64,000 bases of DNA from Porpolomopsis calyptriformis. Lineage: Eukaryota; Basidiomycota; Agaricomycetes; Agaricales; Hygrophoraceae. The notes beneath the pieces are model-generated. The model ran no database searches, was not told the DNA's origin, and was given only the letters and a program-made list of their open reading frames with translations. The position numbers and the translations under genes were made by a program. Of the stretch, positions 45,674 through 57,361 are shown in pieces. Numbering within the stretch: position 1 is the first letter of the stretch; each line of letters begins with the position of its first letter. Where the stretch lies: contig OX621171.1 in NCBI GenBank assembly GCA_951640195.1, positions 868,001 through 932,000 of the forward strand, written 5' to 3'.

Positions 45674-45779
45674 TTCGTGCTTCTTTGATGATTGTCGGAA
45701 AGGGGAAGTCCTTATAGTTGTCGGAGATTGAAAAGGAGAAAAGGAGATTCAACGATCGTGATATCGGTAGTATTCGTAA

Positions 45780-48700
45780 AAGAGAGTTAAATTGCTGCTT
45801 GAATAGACTTTTCATAATTCATTAAGACGTCTTTTGCGTGTTTGAGGTTCCATCGTGGTTCCCAGGTGGCTGCCTCTATCGGGTAGCCTTTCCACTTGAT
45901 TAGATATTGTCGGTTTCATTTTCCTGGGGTGTGATTTAAGATACGTTCCACTTCATACTCGGGCTCTCCTTCGATCACATCTGGAGGTGGTCAGAGATTG
46001 TCATCTTCTCCGATCGGGGGGTGGAGATCGAGATTCTCTTCTAGAGCCTTGAGTAGCGAAACGTGAAACACGGGATGAATCCTCCATGACAGCGGTAGCT
46101 TTAGTCGGTAAGCCACAGGCGATACTTGTTTTAGAATTATAAAAGGTCCGAGCCGGCGGACATCCAGTTTCTTCATGGGCCGGCCAGTTTTCAAATTCTT
46201 GGCATCAAGCTAGACCCTTTGTCCTTCGTAAAATGTGGGTTCTTTTTGACGTTTTCGATCAGCATAGAGCTTCATTGAGTTAGTGGTCTTTTGAAGAGAC
46301 TCTTCAGCATTCTCTCTAGCTCTAGTAAGCTGCACGTAAAACTCGTTGGCATCGGGATTTGAGGTTTGGGTTGGAACTGATAAGGGGGTGTGAGGGTGTC
46401 GGCCATATTCAAGCCAGAAGGGGGATTGGTGAGTGGAGGAATGTTCTCGGTTGTTATAAGCAAACTCCGCCGGAGCTAACCAATCTTTCCAATCGTCTTG
46501 CATGAAGTTAGTGTAGAGCCGTACGTACTGCTCTAACTCTTGATTGGTTCGTTCAGTTTGTCCATCTGTTTGGGGGTGATAGGCAGTAGAAAGCCCAGAA
46601 GTGGTTCCTAGGAGTTCATTCAATGACGTAGCGAATTTCGATGAGAATTGGGTTCCTCGATCAGTGATGATCTTCTCTGGCCATCCATGGTGCTTCCAGA
46701 CATGTTCTTGAAACAGCGCAGCAGTTCCTTTAGCAGACAGGTTTCCAGTTGTTGGGATGAAGTGAGCCCGTTTGGTGAATCTGTCCACCACAACTAGAAT
46801 AGCATCAAATCCTTTTGAATTAGGGAGTTCCACGATTAGATCAGCAGTGATCTGTTGCCACGGTTTAGTAGGAGGGGGTAACGGTTGGAGAAGTCCAGTG
46901 GGTTTCTGTGGATAAACCTTGGTCTGTTGACAAGCAAGGCAGGACTTCACGTAATTGGTGATATCTTGTGGGGCACCTTCCCATGTGTAATTATGGAGGA
47001 GCAGTTCCTTCGTCTTCTCAATGCCGGGATGGCTACTAGTGGGTGTGTCGTGGGTCAATCGAATAATTTCTGTGCGCAAAGATACATCCTTTGGCACAAC
47101 TATACGATCTCCAGCATCGCGCACAATGCCATCTACGTGGGTGTATCCGGAAGAGGGATCTTCAATTTTGGCCATGATCTCGAGGGGTAGGGGGGAATGA
47201 AAACAAAGCTTGGATAAAAAGTTGGGGGATGATAAACTCATGATTGCATTAATGAAAAGCGCATTGACAAAAAGTTCTTTTGGCAGAAGGACTTTGTCCT
47301 CCACCTCCTCACAAGACTCTGGGTAATGATCTGAACGTTTGGAGAGTCCATCAGCCTTATTCTTGATCCTAGGCTGGTAGCTGATTCTGAACCAAAAGCG
47401 AGCTAAAAACTCAGACCACCTAGCCTGGCGTCTGGAGAGTTGGTGACTGGTCATGAAGTATTGGAGGGACTGGTTATCAGTCTTGATCATAATGGGCTGT
47501 CGCGTCCCTTGTAGGAGGTATCTCCATTCATTCAAGGCAGATATAATAGCCAAAAGCTCTTGGTCATGGGTGGGGTAATTTTGTTCAGCTGGGAGGAGGG
47601 TCTTGGAGTAGAAACCAATGGGGTGCCAATCTTCTTCGTCATTCTCTTTCTGGGTCAAGACTGCGCCCAGTGCAACACCAGAGGCATCTGTCTCCAGAAG
47701 GTAAGGAAGGTCTGGCTTCGGGGTTCTCAAAACAGGAGCAGAAGTAAGCATATTCTTGAGGGTATCAAAAGCACGTTGTTGCCTAGGGGTCCAAATCCAT
47801 TCTTGATCCTTTCGTAGGAGCTCATTGAGGGGATGAGCAATTAGGGAGTAATCCTTGATAAACCTTCGCCAAAAGTTGGCAGTGCCAAGGAAGGATTGGA
47901 GATCTCGTTTCTTCTGGGGGATAGGCCAGGTTCTGATTGCCTCAACCTTCTTGGGGTTAATGGCAATGTGGCCTTTAGAGATCATCATCCCCAGATAAAT
48001 CACTTCCTTTTTCTCGAACTGGCACTTGATGGGTTTGCAGGACAATTGATTCTTCTCCATGATCTCTAGAGTTCATTCCGTCCAATAGGTGAGTTCAGTG
48101 AGGTCCTTTCCCATGATCAAGATATCGTCAATATAGATATGGACCTGTTTGGAATTGATAACCTCTTTGAAGAGAACGTCGATCATTCGTTGGAAGGAGG
48201 CAGGTGAGTTTCACATTCCAAAGAATATGACAGTGGGCTCAAACAGCCCTCGTCGAGTGTTGAAGGCTCCTTTCCATTCATCTCCTTCTTTGATGCGAAT
48301 ATTGTTAAAGCCCCATCGGATATCCATGACTGTGAACAGTTCCGCTTCTGACAACTTGGTCTGTTGAATGATCTCAGAGATGAGAGGTAAGGGATAAGCG
48401 TCTGGGATCATGTGAGCATTCAGATAGTGATAGTCTTGGATTGGACGTAATCCAGCATCTTGTCCTTGGGCATTAACTTCTTCACCTTTGGCAGCAAAGA
48501 AGAAGGAGGCAGCTTGTTTGGAGTTCAATCGTCGTATTCGTCCACTTGCAAGTTGTTCCTCCAGGAATTCATTCAGCTTTCCTTGTTCGTACTCAGTGAG
48601 TTTGTACACCTTTCCGATCTTGGGTCTAAAGGTAGGTTCGAGATCAATCGCATGGTCAAATTCTGGTTGTCGTGGGGGAAGTTCATCGAAGGTAGTCTTC

Positions 48701-49374
48701 ATAAACACCTTCCAGTGCCTCCAGTATTTCTTCGGCACATACTTCTTCATATCTTCCTCCACGGTAGTGGGTCTTGCATGGTCTCCCAGTGAGACCAATC
48801 TGATAATCTTGGCGTAGGAGTCGCCATTCAATGTAGAGCCTACTCGTGACACTATCACTCCAGCCTGAGAAGTCTTGGTTGGGGCCACAGTCTGACGTGA
48901 AGTCAGTGTTCCAGCCTTCCAGTCAACCAGGGGATCGTTACGTTTGAGCCACGGGTAGCCGAGGATAACCTGTATCATATCTCCTAAATTTTTCACTTCC
49001 AAATGGGTTCGTTCCCTAGGAAAATCCGGCGTCTCCAACCACAGGTCTACAGCATATTCGATGGGACCTCCTCGGTTGTCTGTCCCATCTGCGTTCCGCA
49101 CGGGGATTGGTCCTTCCAATTGATAAAAAGGGATATCGCGCTCCTGCACGAAGTTCCAGTTTATAAAGCATCCAGAGGCGCCAGAGTCTATCAATGCACT
49201 GGCGGCAATTCGTCTACCAGTGTCTGTGGTTTCCAACCAAAGGGGTATGGTTAAAGCTTCTTCGCTCGAATCAAGTGCACCAAGAATTTGGGAAATAGAT
49301 TGCGTAGGGGTAGTGGCACACATAGAAAAGGAGTCTGCAACGCACAAGCTATTGTCTGGACTGTTCAAAAACCC
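45780..49374 (-). pseudogene. B1 pol polyprotein
   Basis: Opens by -1 shift at 49374. Retropepsin ALIDSGASGCFINWN with VILGYPWL; RT MDIRWGFNNIRIKEGDEW and VHIYIDDILIMGKD; RNase H LETDASGVALGAVLTQ; integrase HDTPTSSHPGIEKTKELLL...CLACQQ, ADLIVELPNSKG, TDRGTQFSSKF and NQELEQYV; then VRRLGPFIILK and a chromodomain YEVERILNHTPGK...YLIKWKGYPIEAATWEPRW near 45850. In-frame stops: TGA 48211-48213 (CGA in A1), TGA 48073-48075, TAG 46210-46212 (TGG in A1) and TGA 45916-45918 inside the chromodomain. All catalytic residues remain. Confidence 0.9.
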
Positions 49375-50739
49375 TGTTTCTCCAAAGCTCTCTTCAGCTC
49401 TTCTTTCCTCTTAGGCTCCTAGTTGACAATGCCACACTTCTCGAAATCTTGACGAGAATCTTCATTGGAGTTGACCTCCTCAACCAGGTTTCTTTCCTCC
49501 ACGACCTCTAGCTGCTGGGGTGAAGGAGCGGCTTCCAGAACCAGAAGTACTCATCCTAGGAACATTGGGACAAGAACTGGCAAAGTGGCCAAATCGTCCA
49601 CAGTTGAAACATGCTCCTTTGGGAATTCCTCCTAGTGAAGCAGGCTTCTCTTCTTGTTTGATTCTGGGGGCAGCAGGGTTGGAATAGGTGGAGGGACCAG
49701 CAGGTGGTCCTTGTCGGTAGGGGGTGTTGGTGATGCGAGTGTTGCGAGTCTGGGGCTTAGAAGATGTTCTAGCCAAAAATTCTCGATGTCGCCTGTCAAG
49801 TTCAGCAGCACGAGACTGCCATTCAAAGAGGGTGGTGGGTTGATGATCTGAGAGGTAGATCTGTCGCAAAAGGGAGGGGTTGAGTCCGTCTTTATATAAA
49901 GTCATCAAAGCTTCTTGTCCGTATCCAGTATCATGGGCCCATCGATTGAAATTGATGTTATACTCCTCTGCGCTCTTGTTGAACTGCTTGATGTCCTTGA
50001 TCTTCAGTTGAGCAGTTGACTTGGGGTCCAAGTCTCCAAAGTCTCGGGTGAGGGCTTGTTCAAAGGCAGCCCAATCGGCACCAACCCAGTTTAACGTTGT
50101 GTAAGCATCCACTTGATGCTCAGCCCATGGTTCTGCATTTCCTCCGATCATAAACGACAAGGCATAGATAATCTTGTCGGCCTCTGAGATTCCTGGTCAT
50201 CCCAAATGGTTCAGCTTCACTTGACGCAAGAAGTTGCGAAGCTTGGTGGGATCACCAGAGAATTCGTCAGGAGGGTTCATCTTGATCTTGGTGGGGGCAG
50301 GGGCAGGGGCAGGGACAGGGGCAGGGGCAGGGACAGGTTGGGGGAATACTGGGGGTGCTTGGAAGGGTTGGGGAAATGGCCCAAGAGGGGCAGGGACAGG
50401 TTGGGGGCCTATGAGGTTGGCTATCAATACTTGGAGTTGTTGTTCGATTCTATGACTCGCTTGCGCTTGGTCTTGTTGGACCTGCAGCAATTGCTGATAA
50501 TCCTGCTTCATGATCTCAAAGGCTACGCGTGGATCTTCTTCTTCATCCTCATCATTGTCCTTAGCTCGACCTTTCCCTTTTGAGTGAGAGGGACCTGCTT
50601 GTTCTTCTTCTTCTTCTTCTTCTTGGGCAGGGTCAACCGTCTCGTCGTGGAAGGGAGCTGGGGCAGGAGGGAGAGAGCCTTCCTGGGAGAGAGGGATAGC
50701 AGGGTGAGGGATAGTGGATGATGAACAAGTCAAAACCAT
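49365..50739 (-). pseudogene. B1 gag
   Basis: ATG 50739 (MVLTCSSSTIPHP) with an acidic stretch, a Pro-Ala repeat (VPAPAPVPAPAPAP), DEFSGDPTKLRNFLRQVKL, then TGA 50197-50199 (CGA in B2) and continuation ADKIIYALSFMIGGNAEPWA. The zinc knuckle CFNCGRFGHFASSC is near 49600. The C-terminal segment ending RALEKQGF (TGA 49365-49367) is offset by one base from the knuckle frame and contains one further TAG, so at least one small indel is present near 49490. Confidence 0.85.
49368..49374 (-). promoter_or_regulatory. B1 gag/pol -1 frameshift heptamer GGGTTTT
   Basis: CAG GGT TTT TGA closes gag; GGG TTT TTG AAC opens pol in the -1 frame. Same layout as family A. Confidence 0.7.
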
Positions 50740-50907
50740 TGGTGGAATGGTGGCAGTTGGATATTGGGGGGCTTGACGGGAATACAAGGGGAGAGAGCAA
50801 GCCTAATTGATGTTGATGTCTGGGTGGTGAAATTGATCTGGTGGGTGAAGACCTTCAGCACTGGCCAGACAGAGTAGAGGTTGTATAGCGTGGAGTGAGC
50901 AAGAAGG

Positions 50908-50919
50908 AAGTCTGTTTCT
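50908..50919 (-). other. B1 self-complementary primer-binding site
   Basis: AGAAACAGACTT directly after the 5' LTR, exactly complementary over 12 nt to AAGTCTGTTTCT inside the LTR (51019-51030), downstream of the TATA box. Confidence 0.65.
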
Positions 50920-51278
50920 TGTTAGACGGCAGTCTAGGGTTGATCGCAAGGTTTTACTTCAAGCTCTGGGTGTAGGGTTTTAAAGGGCTAGCAGACTACT
51001 GATTGGGGTGTTAACGAAAGAAACAGACTTATCCTAAGTCTATCTACTGCTAGCTTTATATACTAGCTAAGTATGAGTCATACTGACTACGTGTGAGTCG
51101 TAATGACTATGGATGAGTCATGTAGATAAGGAGAGTGATGGTAGACTAAATATAGATATGGCTTGGTCACCTTCTATTACTAAGCGGAGCTTGGGTGGCT
51201 AAGCGGTTATTGATGTAAACTGTCTGATGTAAATGGGAATAGACGAGCAAAGGAAAAAGAAAAAATATATCTCTGACA
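50920..51278 (-). repeat. B1 5' LTR
   Basis: 359 bp; outer flank GTCTC. Differs from the 3' LTR at four transition sites. Confidence 0.95.
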
Positions 51279-51419
51279 GTCTCAAATTATGTTGCAGTTC
51301 TCCAGAGCATTGGAGCAAGGGGGTAGATTTAGTACTATCATTTACAGGACATTCGGTTTGTTTTCACACTAAGTCAATGGCTCTGTTTTCACCAATGTAT
51401 AGTGTCTACACCTGCAGTG

Positions 51420-51699
51420 GTTCCATGCACACAAACTGCTAGCCAATGCCCATGCAAGCTGCGAGGCAGCCTGCACTGATGCGTGCAGCATAATTGAGCT
51501 GTTGAGGGAGGTCAGGAAGGCTATTGAGATGCTGCAAGTGCAGGAGGTTATCACTACTACCAGATTGAAAGAAGCCCACCACCAGATTGGTGTGATTCTG
51601 GGAGCTTTGGTTAGGCTGGGTATTCTGGAGATCTCACTGAGCAATGATGAGGATAGCATTGAGAGTGGTATGGATTCTGTGGATGAGGCGGATGCATAG
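51420..51699 (+). CDS. Hypothetical alpha-helical ORF
   Basis: After a CACCTGCAG acceptor-like sequence the plus strand is open: AHKLLANAHASCEAACTDAC, SIIELLREVRKAIEMLQVQE, KEAHHQIGVILGALVRLGI and an acidic end DSVDEADA. Helix- and coiled-coil-like composition. It would be an exon of a gene whose 5' part lies towards the B1 insertion; not recognised. Confidence 0.35.
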
Positions 51700-51989
51700 T
51701 ACCAACCTTCCAGTGACCCTAGTCCACAAACACTTAATTTGTAGCAACGCCCTCAGCTTTTTGATATTTCAAATATCATGTATGCTTCAGTATACTATCA
51801 CCAACATTTGTATTAGCCTTTCATTGAAATGAACTGCAAGAGTAATGGACATGGACTCCTATTCAAATGAAAGAGATTGCATATCAATTACACAAGATAA
51901 ATCATAGCTACTATAAGTGCAAACATGTTACAGTAAAGACCAAGTTGATAATACCAATCATATTTGTTGCACACTGCTGGATATCATCA

Positions 51990-52310
51990 AGCTCACCTAA
52001 TATGATACTCACAATTGCTCACCTTTGAGATATTAAGGTCGGTGATTAATGCATGGGCAATTTGAGCTGCTTCATTGGATGAGAGACCCCAACTGCTCTT
52101 TTGCAATTCAGCCACCCAGCGACAGCTGCTTGTGAAGTGTATAAGGAAGTGGAGGTGAGGAATAATCTGTGCTGAGACATCAAGTGCATCAAGAATGCTG
52201 TCAGTCTCTAGACCAATGCTGATTAGAGCACCATGAGGTGCTTCATCCCTCAGAGACTTGAAGGTTCTGATAGAACCTGGTGTATCCATGGGGATTGCAC
52301 CATGGGTTAT
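51990..52310 (-). CDS. Hypothetical exon
   Basis: Minus-strand frame PMDTPGSIRTFKSLRDEAPH, GLETDSILDALDVSAQIIPH, SSNEAAQIAHALITDLNISK, ending near a splice-like GTGAGCA. Plausibly coding by composition; family unknown; further exons may extend to 52680. Confidence 0.35.
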
Positions 52311-52559
52311 GGATGGTTGAGGATTTCTCTGGGAAGTAAAATAAACAAAGGAATGTGTACAGTTAACAATATGAGAACTTACCTAATGCCCCTTACATCC
52401 AATCAGAGTTATTGCAGTCATCGATGACACATTAGTTGTGAGATCTGGTGTGGCCTGGTATGAAGATATCAGTATGGCGATCATTTCTAGGGTACAACTT
52501 ACCAAGTTCTGGCAAGTATACTGGTAATGGCAGGTTCCCAGTGTGGTTGGTGAAGGAAA

Positions 52560-53060
52560 AGACTGTTGACTGGCATTAATCGCATTAGGAATGGTCATCA
52601 TAACATCCAGCGAGAAATGGGAGTGGTCGTGAATCTCTTGAATGTGGTGAGAAATGATATGTTTGATGAAGTATTCAACCAAGCTGCGAATGTGGTTGTA
52701 GGATCCAACATTTCACAGGGAAACTGTAGCAATCAACTTTCAAATCGGTTGCAACTGGAGGTGCACCAGGAACTTGAATGAGGAAGGAGAAGCTGCCGTT
52801 AAGGCAATTGAGTGCAACAAGCTTGTGGAACAGTTAGTCTGAGAACTTAGTGCCCAATTTGAAACATATGTAGGAGTGCCTCCAAGTCCCGCGCCAGCTC
52901 AGTCTGAAAAGCAATGTGGTTTGGGTGAAGCCTCCCTTGGTTTTGGTGGTGCAAGTGCTTGTTATCGTGCCAAAGATTGTGTTGAAGGGTTGCTCGCTGG
53001 CTTGCAGTGTGTGCAGTCTTCAGTTCTGGCATTGCAGAGGTATGAACTTGAGTAGAGGGG
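52560..53060 (+). pseudogene. Hypothetical fragment
   Basis: Plus-strand frames INRIRNGHHNIQREMGVVVN, FETYVGVPPSPAPAQSEKQC and AKDCVEGLLAGLQCVQSSVL are broken by stops (for example TGA near 52780). Looks like a decayed helical protein; not recognised. From 53061 to 53680 I see no gene. Confidence 0.3.
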
Positions 53061-53751
53061 AGGTAATGGACCATGGTTCAATGAGATGATGTGCACTTCC
53101 ATCCATCACCAATTACCATGCTATGGTAAAGAGCCTGTTATGTAATGTAGTTTTGTATTCGGCTTATAACCAGTTTATACTAAGCCACCTTGAGATTTAT
53201 ACCAGCTGCCTTGAGGTTGCAAAAGGTTACTACTTATCCTCCCAGGGTCCATACCTTTAAAGCATGTAGTTATAACTGCTCTAAATGGTATACAAGTTTA
53301 AGGTGCTCTGGCTCGGCTCCAGGTTTCCTGATGAGGTACTATATTGTAAGTACTCTACCAGTCTGCCTTCCACTTGCCTTATCATGGCTGGCCATAATAG
53401 CCTGATAATGGCTTGGATGAGTCACCTGACATTCACATAGTTTTGCACTTTTGCCAATGAAAATATTCTGATCCACCACCAAAATCGTTACCCGAAGACA
53501 CTATAAGACCCCCTACCTATGGTGGCAGGAATTATACACACATTTGTCTTTAGAAGTGCGAAAGCAAGCAAGGGTTCCAGCTGCCACAGGCGGCACTTCC
53601 TGAGTTAAAGACCAAGCCTAAATATACATTTAGGACTCGGAACTGTCCCTCCTTCTTAGTTGAACATTGTCATATCAATATTATCAACACTTAGAGCCCA
53701 CAATACAGTGCGGTGACTTGAGAAAAGAACCCAGTGGGGAAAAATAAAGTA

Positions 53752-53775
53752 ATGCAAATGCAAATGCAAATGCAA
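53752..53775. repeat. Hexamer tandem repeat (ATGCAA)4
   Basis: Four perfect tandem copies of ATGCAA downstream of the minus-strand WD40 gene C. Confidence 0.9.
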
Positions 53776-53879
53776 ACATAAAGAAGCGTGAAAACAAGAT
53801 CCTCCAAGCATATGGCTGTACCCATGGTTGAACCTGCGGACAACTCTTCAATATAATACCCGCCAGTGAGATACAACTA

Positions 53880-55228
53880 TCAGACCTTTTCCCATTCCCA
53901 AAGGCAGATATTGCCATCGGCTGAACCTCCCATGATGAGAGACTGGTCTTGTCCAGCGTAAGCCTGTACTAACTGTTCAGGATTGTATATGTGCAGGGCC
54001 CAAAATTATGAACTGTCACAGCTTGAACTGTTCCTTCAGACGGTACGCATTCACATAATCTCGAAAGCAAAATGTAGGAAACACATACCTGTAAAAGTTG
54101 GCACATGCAGACGTGTAGCCAAATCGCCAGAGTTCCGGTTGTGTATCCAAATGATCCCGCTGCTACAACCTGCAACAATATATTGATTGTCGAGCGTTGT
54201 TAGGCCAAGGGCTAAATTGTTGCAGGGATCAATGTCTTGCGCAATTGAACCTTGATAAGTCAGAGTCGCAGGTGAATATAAGTTAATGCCATCGAGAAGA
54301 TTTGTGAATGCCAATGATTTGTGATCATCAGTCAAGATAGAGAGTCCGCTAATTATCCTTAGTTAAAAAAGTAGAAAATAGATGCCCTTACTCACATACG
54401 GCGATTAATATCTACAGCCCTGATTAGTTGCCAGGGTTGTATCGTGAAAACGGCACTGGGAACAGTATCAGAAGGTCCTCGACCAGAACCCATAGGAGTG
54501 AAGATTACAGGTGACCACATGAACTGGCAACATCAGTGCTGACGAATGTCAAAATTACCGCATCGTGTTTTGGGAGAAAATGGACTGTTCTGGGGTACAT
54601 AGAATTTGGTGGCTTGCTGACGGCAGCGACTTGTGTTTGAGGGACATGAATCTCGAACAGAGAGAACTTCGCATTGCCATCAGGCCCCGACTTCCGTATC
54701 GCCCAGATACGCAGGCCATCTCCAGCAACAACGGCAACCCGATTATCTGACACATCCATGTGCATGTAGTCTATTGTGCCATGCGTGAAACTCTTGAAAG
54801 CAAGATTGAACTGCCCCTTTCAGAAGTCAGTTGTGAATCTGGGAAAGATGATAATGAGTTGTACTGATCTGAAGCTGAATAACATAAGAGAGCCATCTGA
54901 GGCTCCTGCTAGGAAAATTGGAATGTAGGCATGAAGGTTCGCCCAGCAAATGCCCAGAACTGCACTCCCGACTCGAATTGCCTGCTTAAGAAAGCCAGAA
55001 GAGGTGTCCCAGATTTTTACGAACCCATTATCCCCTTCCCACATTAATGGAATCAACTGCTTCAGAACTTTATAAATGACAGTGAGACATACCTCCGCTG
55101 ATCAGCGATTTCCCGTCAGGCGACAGGCAGACCGCATTAATAGGTTCACCACTGACGGGCGACAATTGCTTGTATCAGAAACACAGGCATCCTTGTTTTG
55201 GTCTAGGAACAGGTGACGGCGCAGCCAT
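53880..55228 (-). CDS. WD40-repeat protein C (multi-exon, possible nonsense mutation)
   Basis: ATG 55228 starts MAAPSPVPRPKQG, then a TGA at 55175-55177, then SPVSGEPINAVCLSPDGKSL to a GTATGT donor at 55092. After a 57-bp intron: NGFVKIWDTSSGFLKQAIRV, VLGICWANLHAYIPIFLAGA, SDGSLMLFSFRSV; intron; HGTIDYMHMDVSDNRVAVVA and YPRTVHFLPKHDAVILTFV; SDTVPSAVFTIQPWQLIRA; HKSLAFTNLLDGINLYSPAT, YIVAGCSSGIIWIHNRNSGD, HVPTFTG; last exon QDQSLIMGGSADGNICLWEW near 53900. This is a seven-blade type WD40 gene like A and B. The TGA is either an inactivating mutation or part of an unrecognised intron. Confidence 0.6.
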
Positions 55229-55808
55229 TAGTGGTTTTGGATGGCTACAAATGGCACAACGACAGAGAAAGAAACTGAGCAAACCAAGAAGGTTGTTTGA
55301 ACATACTACCTACATCAGACGTACACGTGACTTTATGTGTCTCGCACTATTGCTCTTTATCGTCGTAATATCCAGGCTGGTGAACAGAGTACCCGTAAAC
55401 AAATATGTTAATACTACAGGAAGTTAAGGATTGTAAGTTACAAATAAGCAGTGTGCTGAAACGAGAATACGACCATCTGTCGACTGAGATAGCTTGATAC
55501 TTGAGTCACAATTAATCTGTGATACCCCTCCGTAAACAGGAAGATTGTGGATTGTGAGAGACAGATCGAATTGGGGGTTGAGATGAAGTGGTCATGAAGA
55601 GTAGCTTGGATAGCGAGAGGTCGTTAATCATTATGCAACACTCTCAGAGGCATCTCTCAGCAGGGCTCGGCCAGCTTCGTGATCAAGAAAACTGGAGAAA
55701 CAAACCGCTATCAGTCATGAGCCAGATCGCGCTGCAGACCCACCTTTCAGCGCAGCAGCGTTCTCCCTTTGTCTTGCAAAACCATATCCAGCTCTGCTGT
55801 GATGATCC
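55229..55808. other. No supported gene
   Basis: Intergenic between the WD40 gene C start and the 3' end of the membrane protein gene; short ORFs only. Confidence 0.45.
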
Positions 55809-56340
55809 TCAATCGTGCTTTTCAAATAGAGAGGACAGGCTGGGGTGATATTCTATATCTGTTGGGAGGATACCCTTCTTATAGTGGTGCCAAGAGGTAA
55901 TAGATGGTTTGGTTCTCACGGATTCATGCCAATGAGAGCCCACGAGGACGTTGGGACAGCCTATGAGAAGGAGGAAGAAAGCCGAGACAAGAGAAAAGCT
56001 GTCGATGAAGTGAGAGAGAACTGTGGCTCCAATACTATAGTAAATCAGTGTCAGATCCATTAAGAATGCAGATTCGCAGTCACCGAAAGATACCGAGAGC
56101 TTCAAGCCCAAAAGTCCTGTCTGAGAACAGGAAAGAAACGATGAAAGAAGAATGCAGGCCAGCCAAGATGAGGGTGACTACTTGAAGGATGATAAAGAGA
56201 CAATTGATGGCTGCCCAAAATGCTCCTACAGGTTGATTTGGTATGGTGCTACCCCTGCAAAGGTGAGGACGATCTCGTCGGTGAGCAAAAAGGAATCGGT
56301 CAACCAAGATGCATATGTACTTGATGTAATCACAATCTAT
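55809..56340 (-). CDS. Multi-pass membrane protein (uncharacterised fungal family)
   Basis: Exons on the minus strand encode a probable helix FWAAINCLFIILQ, then VTLILAGLHSSFIVSFLF and RTFGLEALGIF; an intron ending TTACTATAG leads to IGATVLSHFIDSFSLVSAFF, LLLIGCPNVLVG and a polar tail (RTKPSITSWHHYKKGILPTD) ending EKHD at TGA 55809-55811. The order of motifs (FWAAIN.LFI, GALG, IGA.VLSH..D.F.LV.AFFL) matches an uncharacterised Agaricomycete membrane protein family with about four helices. Upstream coding may extend to about 56600 (PALTFKPNPVFDNLVEVGPL). Small introns between the first exons are placed only roughly. Confidence 0.5.
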
Positions 56341-56609
56341 CTTTGCTTCTGGTTTACAGCACCGATATCGTGGGCTATTAGGACAGCTGCAAAGAGTGGA
56401 CCCACTTCAACGAGATTATCAAACACTGGATTGGGTTTGAAGGTGAGTGCTGGAGCAAACCAAGATCGCGTGATCAATTGAGTCGAGTTGAAGGGCACCT
56501 GATGTCCACCCCTCACTGTGAACGCTGTCAATGCTCGGAAAGCCTGGAGAAAGTGTCAAAGGCCGTGATGAAATCTTCATGTTCCAGAATATGACTTGCC
56601 CATTCATTT

Positions 56610-57361
56610 TCGCCTATTAATCATGTCAACGATGAACTCATTCATCCATCCATTCGCTTCCCCTCTAGTGAGTGGTTCCTCATCTTCACCTCCTTCGTCA
56701 TGAGCCTCCTTGCCTCCCTGGGCTTCACCAACATTTCTAGACCACTCATGCTGAATGACAAGCTAATTCACTTCATCAGTTGTCGTATCGCCAGCGGCGT
56801 TTTATATTTGAACCAGAAGAGTAAAGTTGTCGTTTCACCTTCCTCCTTCCGATGAATGGATAGGGAAGCTATATGGATATGGTTCTGGCAGCATCCCGGT
56901 CTCATTTTCCCCCAGGGGATCATGAGCGAGTTTGTCCGATCTATGCTGCCAGTGAACTGCGAGTCTCTGCTACTTGCTACCCCTCCATTCTATTAATGCA
57001 ACTTATCATTTTCTCCTCCCCCCACCTTACCTCAAAGTACAAGCGGTTTGATTCTGGAGATGTAGTGGTGCGCATGTTCCAAATCAACCATTTCCATAAG
57101 ACACCCATTCTAACCAACACATTTTCCAAATAAAATGCACACGTACGTGCGCATATCAAAGGTAGACCTCCTTGGCTCCACTCTCAGCCTTTACACAAGT
57201 TACTATCTTGAAAGGTGCAATCGCCACTGTCGAGAGGTGTCCCACAAACCAATTGTCTTGTCGTCAGTTCTAGACATGATATGAGTGCGATGAGAAACTT
57301 GCATCATATACCTCACAACTTTCGTCCCGAAAGTATCACCCTGCAGTATCATATAACCTCT
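56610..57361. other. No complete gene; one WD40 blade remnant
   Basis: No gene is supported. At about 57218-57290 the minus strand reads SRTDDKTIGLWDTSRQW, a single WD40 blade resembling the array at 3080-4110. Confidence 0.4.

Larger units (their letters stand above)
44356..51278 (-). mobile_element. Ty3/gypsy chromovirus B1, full length
   Basis: 6923 bp bounded by GTCTC at 44351-44355 and 51279-51283. Both LTRs are 359 bp and differ at four positions, all transitions, three of them at CpG. Order on the minus strand: 5' LTR, primer site, gag, frameshift site, pol, chromodomain, ORF3, 3' LTR. Stops interrupt gag and pol. Inserted about 210 bp upstream of the Plavaka transposase start. Confidence 0.95.

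Noticed and set aside
50206..50583. Plus-strand Gly/Arg/Asp-rich ORF
   Set aside because: Antisense shadow of the Pro-Ala repeat in B1 gag; the same shadow appears opposite B2 gag at 63559-63811.
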